Source of the DNA: Bacteroidota bacterium
GTDB taxonomy: Bacteria > Bacteroidota > Bacteroidia > Bacteroidales > Paludibacteraceae
Length of the DNA: 8,590 bases
Direction: 5' to 3'
Assembly: GCA_022709605.1 (NCBI GenBank)
Contig: JAKLIM010000145.1
Coordinates: forward strand, 1-8,590
Shown here: piece after piece, positions 7,714 through 8,590 of the stretch
Layout of the letters: every line of letters begins with the position of its first letter
Numbering within the stretch: position 1 is the stretch's first letter
Translations under genes and position numbers: made by a program
The notes under the pieces: generated by a model
Seen by the model: the letters and a program-made list of their open reading frames with translations, nothing else
Databases searched by the model: none
Told to the model about the DNA's origin: nothing

Positions 7714-8355
7714 CTATAAACTCTCGGCAAATTTCACTAAATCAACAAATTGATTTACATCTTCAAAATTCACCTTATTCGTTTCAATGTATTCTGAAAC
7801 TTTTGCTTTTTTGTTTGAATATATTTTTTGGAATTGTTTAAAATTGGTGACTATTTTTCGTTTGTTGTTTTTCTCAATCCAATAAATTTTATACAACTTA
7901 GAAATTTCGTACGTATTATTCTGTAATATTGACATTTGTCCTCCGGATTTATATTCGGAGTAAGTTGTTACCGAAGCCACACCATCCGAACCACCATACC
8001 CGATAGTACGTGCTTTTGTCTTAGTTTTAGCTTTAATCTGCACGTATATTACAGGCGTTGTATCTAAAATTTCTTTCAGCCCTTCGGTATCGATCAGGTA
8101 TTTCCTTTCGCCAATTAAAATATAGCCAATTATTTCAATCGACCCTACCACTTTTATCTGATTGTCTTTTTTATCAATAAAATAAAGACCCGGATCGATA
8201 AGATTATAATTTACTTTCTCCACAGTAGTTGTCCCGTTTTTATAGAAAATGGTTGCATTTTCAAACTTCGGGAATTGGAAAGATGTACTGTCTTGTGCAA
8301 AAACATTGCTACAAAAGACAATCGATAAAAATAGAAAAATCTGATTCATTTTCAT
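7714..8355 (-). CDS. Secreted protein of unknown function, 213 residues
   Basis: I do not recognise a named family. The protein has a clear signal peptide (1-20, FLFLSIVFCSNVFA, probable cleavage VFA|Q); Cys15 lies inside the hydrophobic core and is not a good lipobox. No transmembrane segment follows. The mature part looks beta-rich in residues 30-110, with short strands such as ATIFYKNGT, GLYFIDKKDNQ and TPVIYVQIKAKTK. A central Gly/Ser/Tyr-rich stretch follows at 118-140 (IGYGGSDGVASVTTYSEYKS), then a Lys- and aromatic-rich C-terminus that may be helical (about 170-213). The general layout reminds me of small uncharacterised Bacteroidota exported proteins, but that is only an impression. 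GH95 begins 32 bp downstream in the same direction, so the two are probably one operon. The start at 8355 is followed by a second Met two codons later (8349), an equally possible start. A role linked to the PUL is inference from position only. Confidence 0.85.
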   Translation of the reverse strand: MKMNQIFLFLSIVFCSNVFAQDSTSFQFPKFENATIFYKNGTTTVEKVNYNLIDPGLYFIDKKDNQIKVVGSIEIIGYILIGERKYLIDTEGLKEILDTTPVIYVQIKAKTKTKARTIGYGGSDGVASVTTYSEYKSGGQMSILQNNTYEISKLYKIYWIEKNNKRKIVTNFKQFQKIYSNKKAKVSEYIETNKVNFEDVNQFVDLVKFAESL

Positions 8356-8393
8356 GTGTATAATTTTTTTAAGTGATAAAAAATATTAAGTCA

Positions 8394-8416
8394 GCTGTAC
8401 AATCAAATTGTACAGC
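8394..8416. promoter_or_regulatory. Perfect dyad upstream of the secreted-protein gene, possibly an operator
   Basis: GCTGTACAAT at 8394-8403 and ATTGTACAGC at 8407-8416 are perfect 10-bp arms around CAA, ending 38 bp before the start codon at 8355. On the minus strand it is followed after about 10 bases by a six-T run (8378-8383 region), so a terminator for an upstream gene is an alternative. The dyad also overlaps a possible -7 element, TACAATTTG at 8412-8404, with a TTG 20 bp further upstream (8435-8433). That -7 has one base too many for the TAnnTTTG consensus. An operator overlapping a promoter fits best, but this is inference. Confidence 0.5.
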
Positions 8417-8426
8417 CGATCCTAAT

Positions 8427-8470
8427 AAAAACCAACTAAATCCACAAAAAACCACAAAAAAACCAACTAA
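8427..8470. repeat. 13-bp direct repeat in a T/G-rich (minus-strand) tract
   Basis: AAAAACCAACTAA occurs at 8427-8439 and again at 8458-8470, 31 bp apart, with two CCAC-A-run units between. On the minus strand the tract reads almost only as T and G. It may be simple-sequence expansion. The proximal copy contains the TTG that could serve as a -33 element for the secreted-protein gene. Confidence 0.5.
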
Positions 8471-8495
8471 TAAAGAAACAATCATTTACAGAAAA

Positions 8496-8521
8496 TCTAA
8501 AGCATTTTCGTCTGCTTTAGA
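8496..8521 (-). terminator. Possible terminator hairpin of a minus-strand gene beyond the window
   Basis: TCTAAAGC at 8496-8503 and GCTTTAGA at 8514-8521 form perfect 8-bp arms with a 10-base loop. Read on the minus strand the stem is followed directly by TTTTC, a short T-run; on the plus strand it is followed by A-rich sequence. It would therefore end transcription coming from above 8590. The T-run is weak and no coding frame is visible between 8522 and 8590, so this could also be a protein-binding dyad. Confidence 0.3.
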
Positions 8522-8590
8522 AATTAAAAAAACTAATCTATTTTTACACCTAATTTCTTTTGTTTGAAAAAATTCTCTTATTGATTATAT

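Noticed and set aside
8373..8567. 64-codon plus-strand open frame, Lys/Asn/Thr-rich
   Set aside because: It spans the dyad, the 13-bp repeat and the hairpin, and its composition is what A-rich non-coding DNA gives; no family resemblance.

Overview
This is an AT-rich window in which every credible gene lies on the minus strand. Its gene content and signals point to a member of the Bacteroidota, probably Bacteroidales: a SusC/SusD outer-membrane pair, a Bacteroidota-type lipoprotein signal, promoters of the TAnnTTTG class and no strong Shine-Dalgarno sites. I cannot name the genus. The window looks like one flank of a polysaccharide utilization locus (PUL).

In the direction of transcription (high to low coordinates) the layout is as follows. 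(1) 8356-8590 is a short upstream region with a terminator-like hairpin, a T/G-rich repeat tract (minus strand) and a dyad that overlaps a possible promoter. (2) 7714-8355 encodes a secreted 213-residue protein of unknown function. (3) 5249-7681 encodes a complete secreted glycoside hydrolase of family GH95, starting 32 bp after the previous gene and probably co-transcribed with it. (4) 4281-5248 is a 968-bp AT-rich stretch without genes. It carries two diverged copies of a promoter/operator module 322 bp apart, both pointing at susC. (5) 1122-4280 encodes a complete SusC/RagA-type TonB-dependent transporter. (6) 1-1109 encodes the N-terminal 369 residues of its SusD/RagB-type lipoprotein partner, cut by the window edge.

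The inferred joint function is as follows. The SusD lipoprotein captures an oligosaccharide at the cell surface and the SusC barrel imports it with TonB energy. The GH95 enzyme removes alpha-L-fucose or alpha-L-galactose caps. A Thr at the position reported to separate the two activities in GH95 leans towards alpha-L-galactosidase. No regulator gene is visible, so the protein reading the duplicated operator must lie elsewhere.

The most unusual feature is the duplicated susC promoter module. Each copy has a TAAATTTG -7 box, an ATCGAT element at an identical offset, and TAGATA-like half-sites spaced 20-21 bp apart (two helical turns), which resembles AraC-type or hybrid two-component operator geometry. 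The leader between the nearer promoter and susC would be about 310 nt. I found no CRISPR array, tRNA, rRNA or mobile element.
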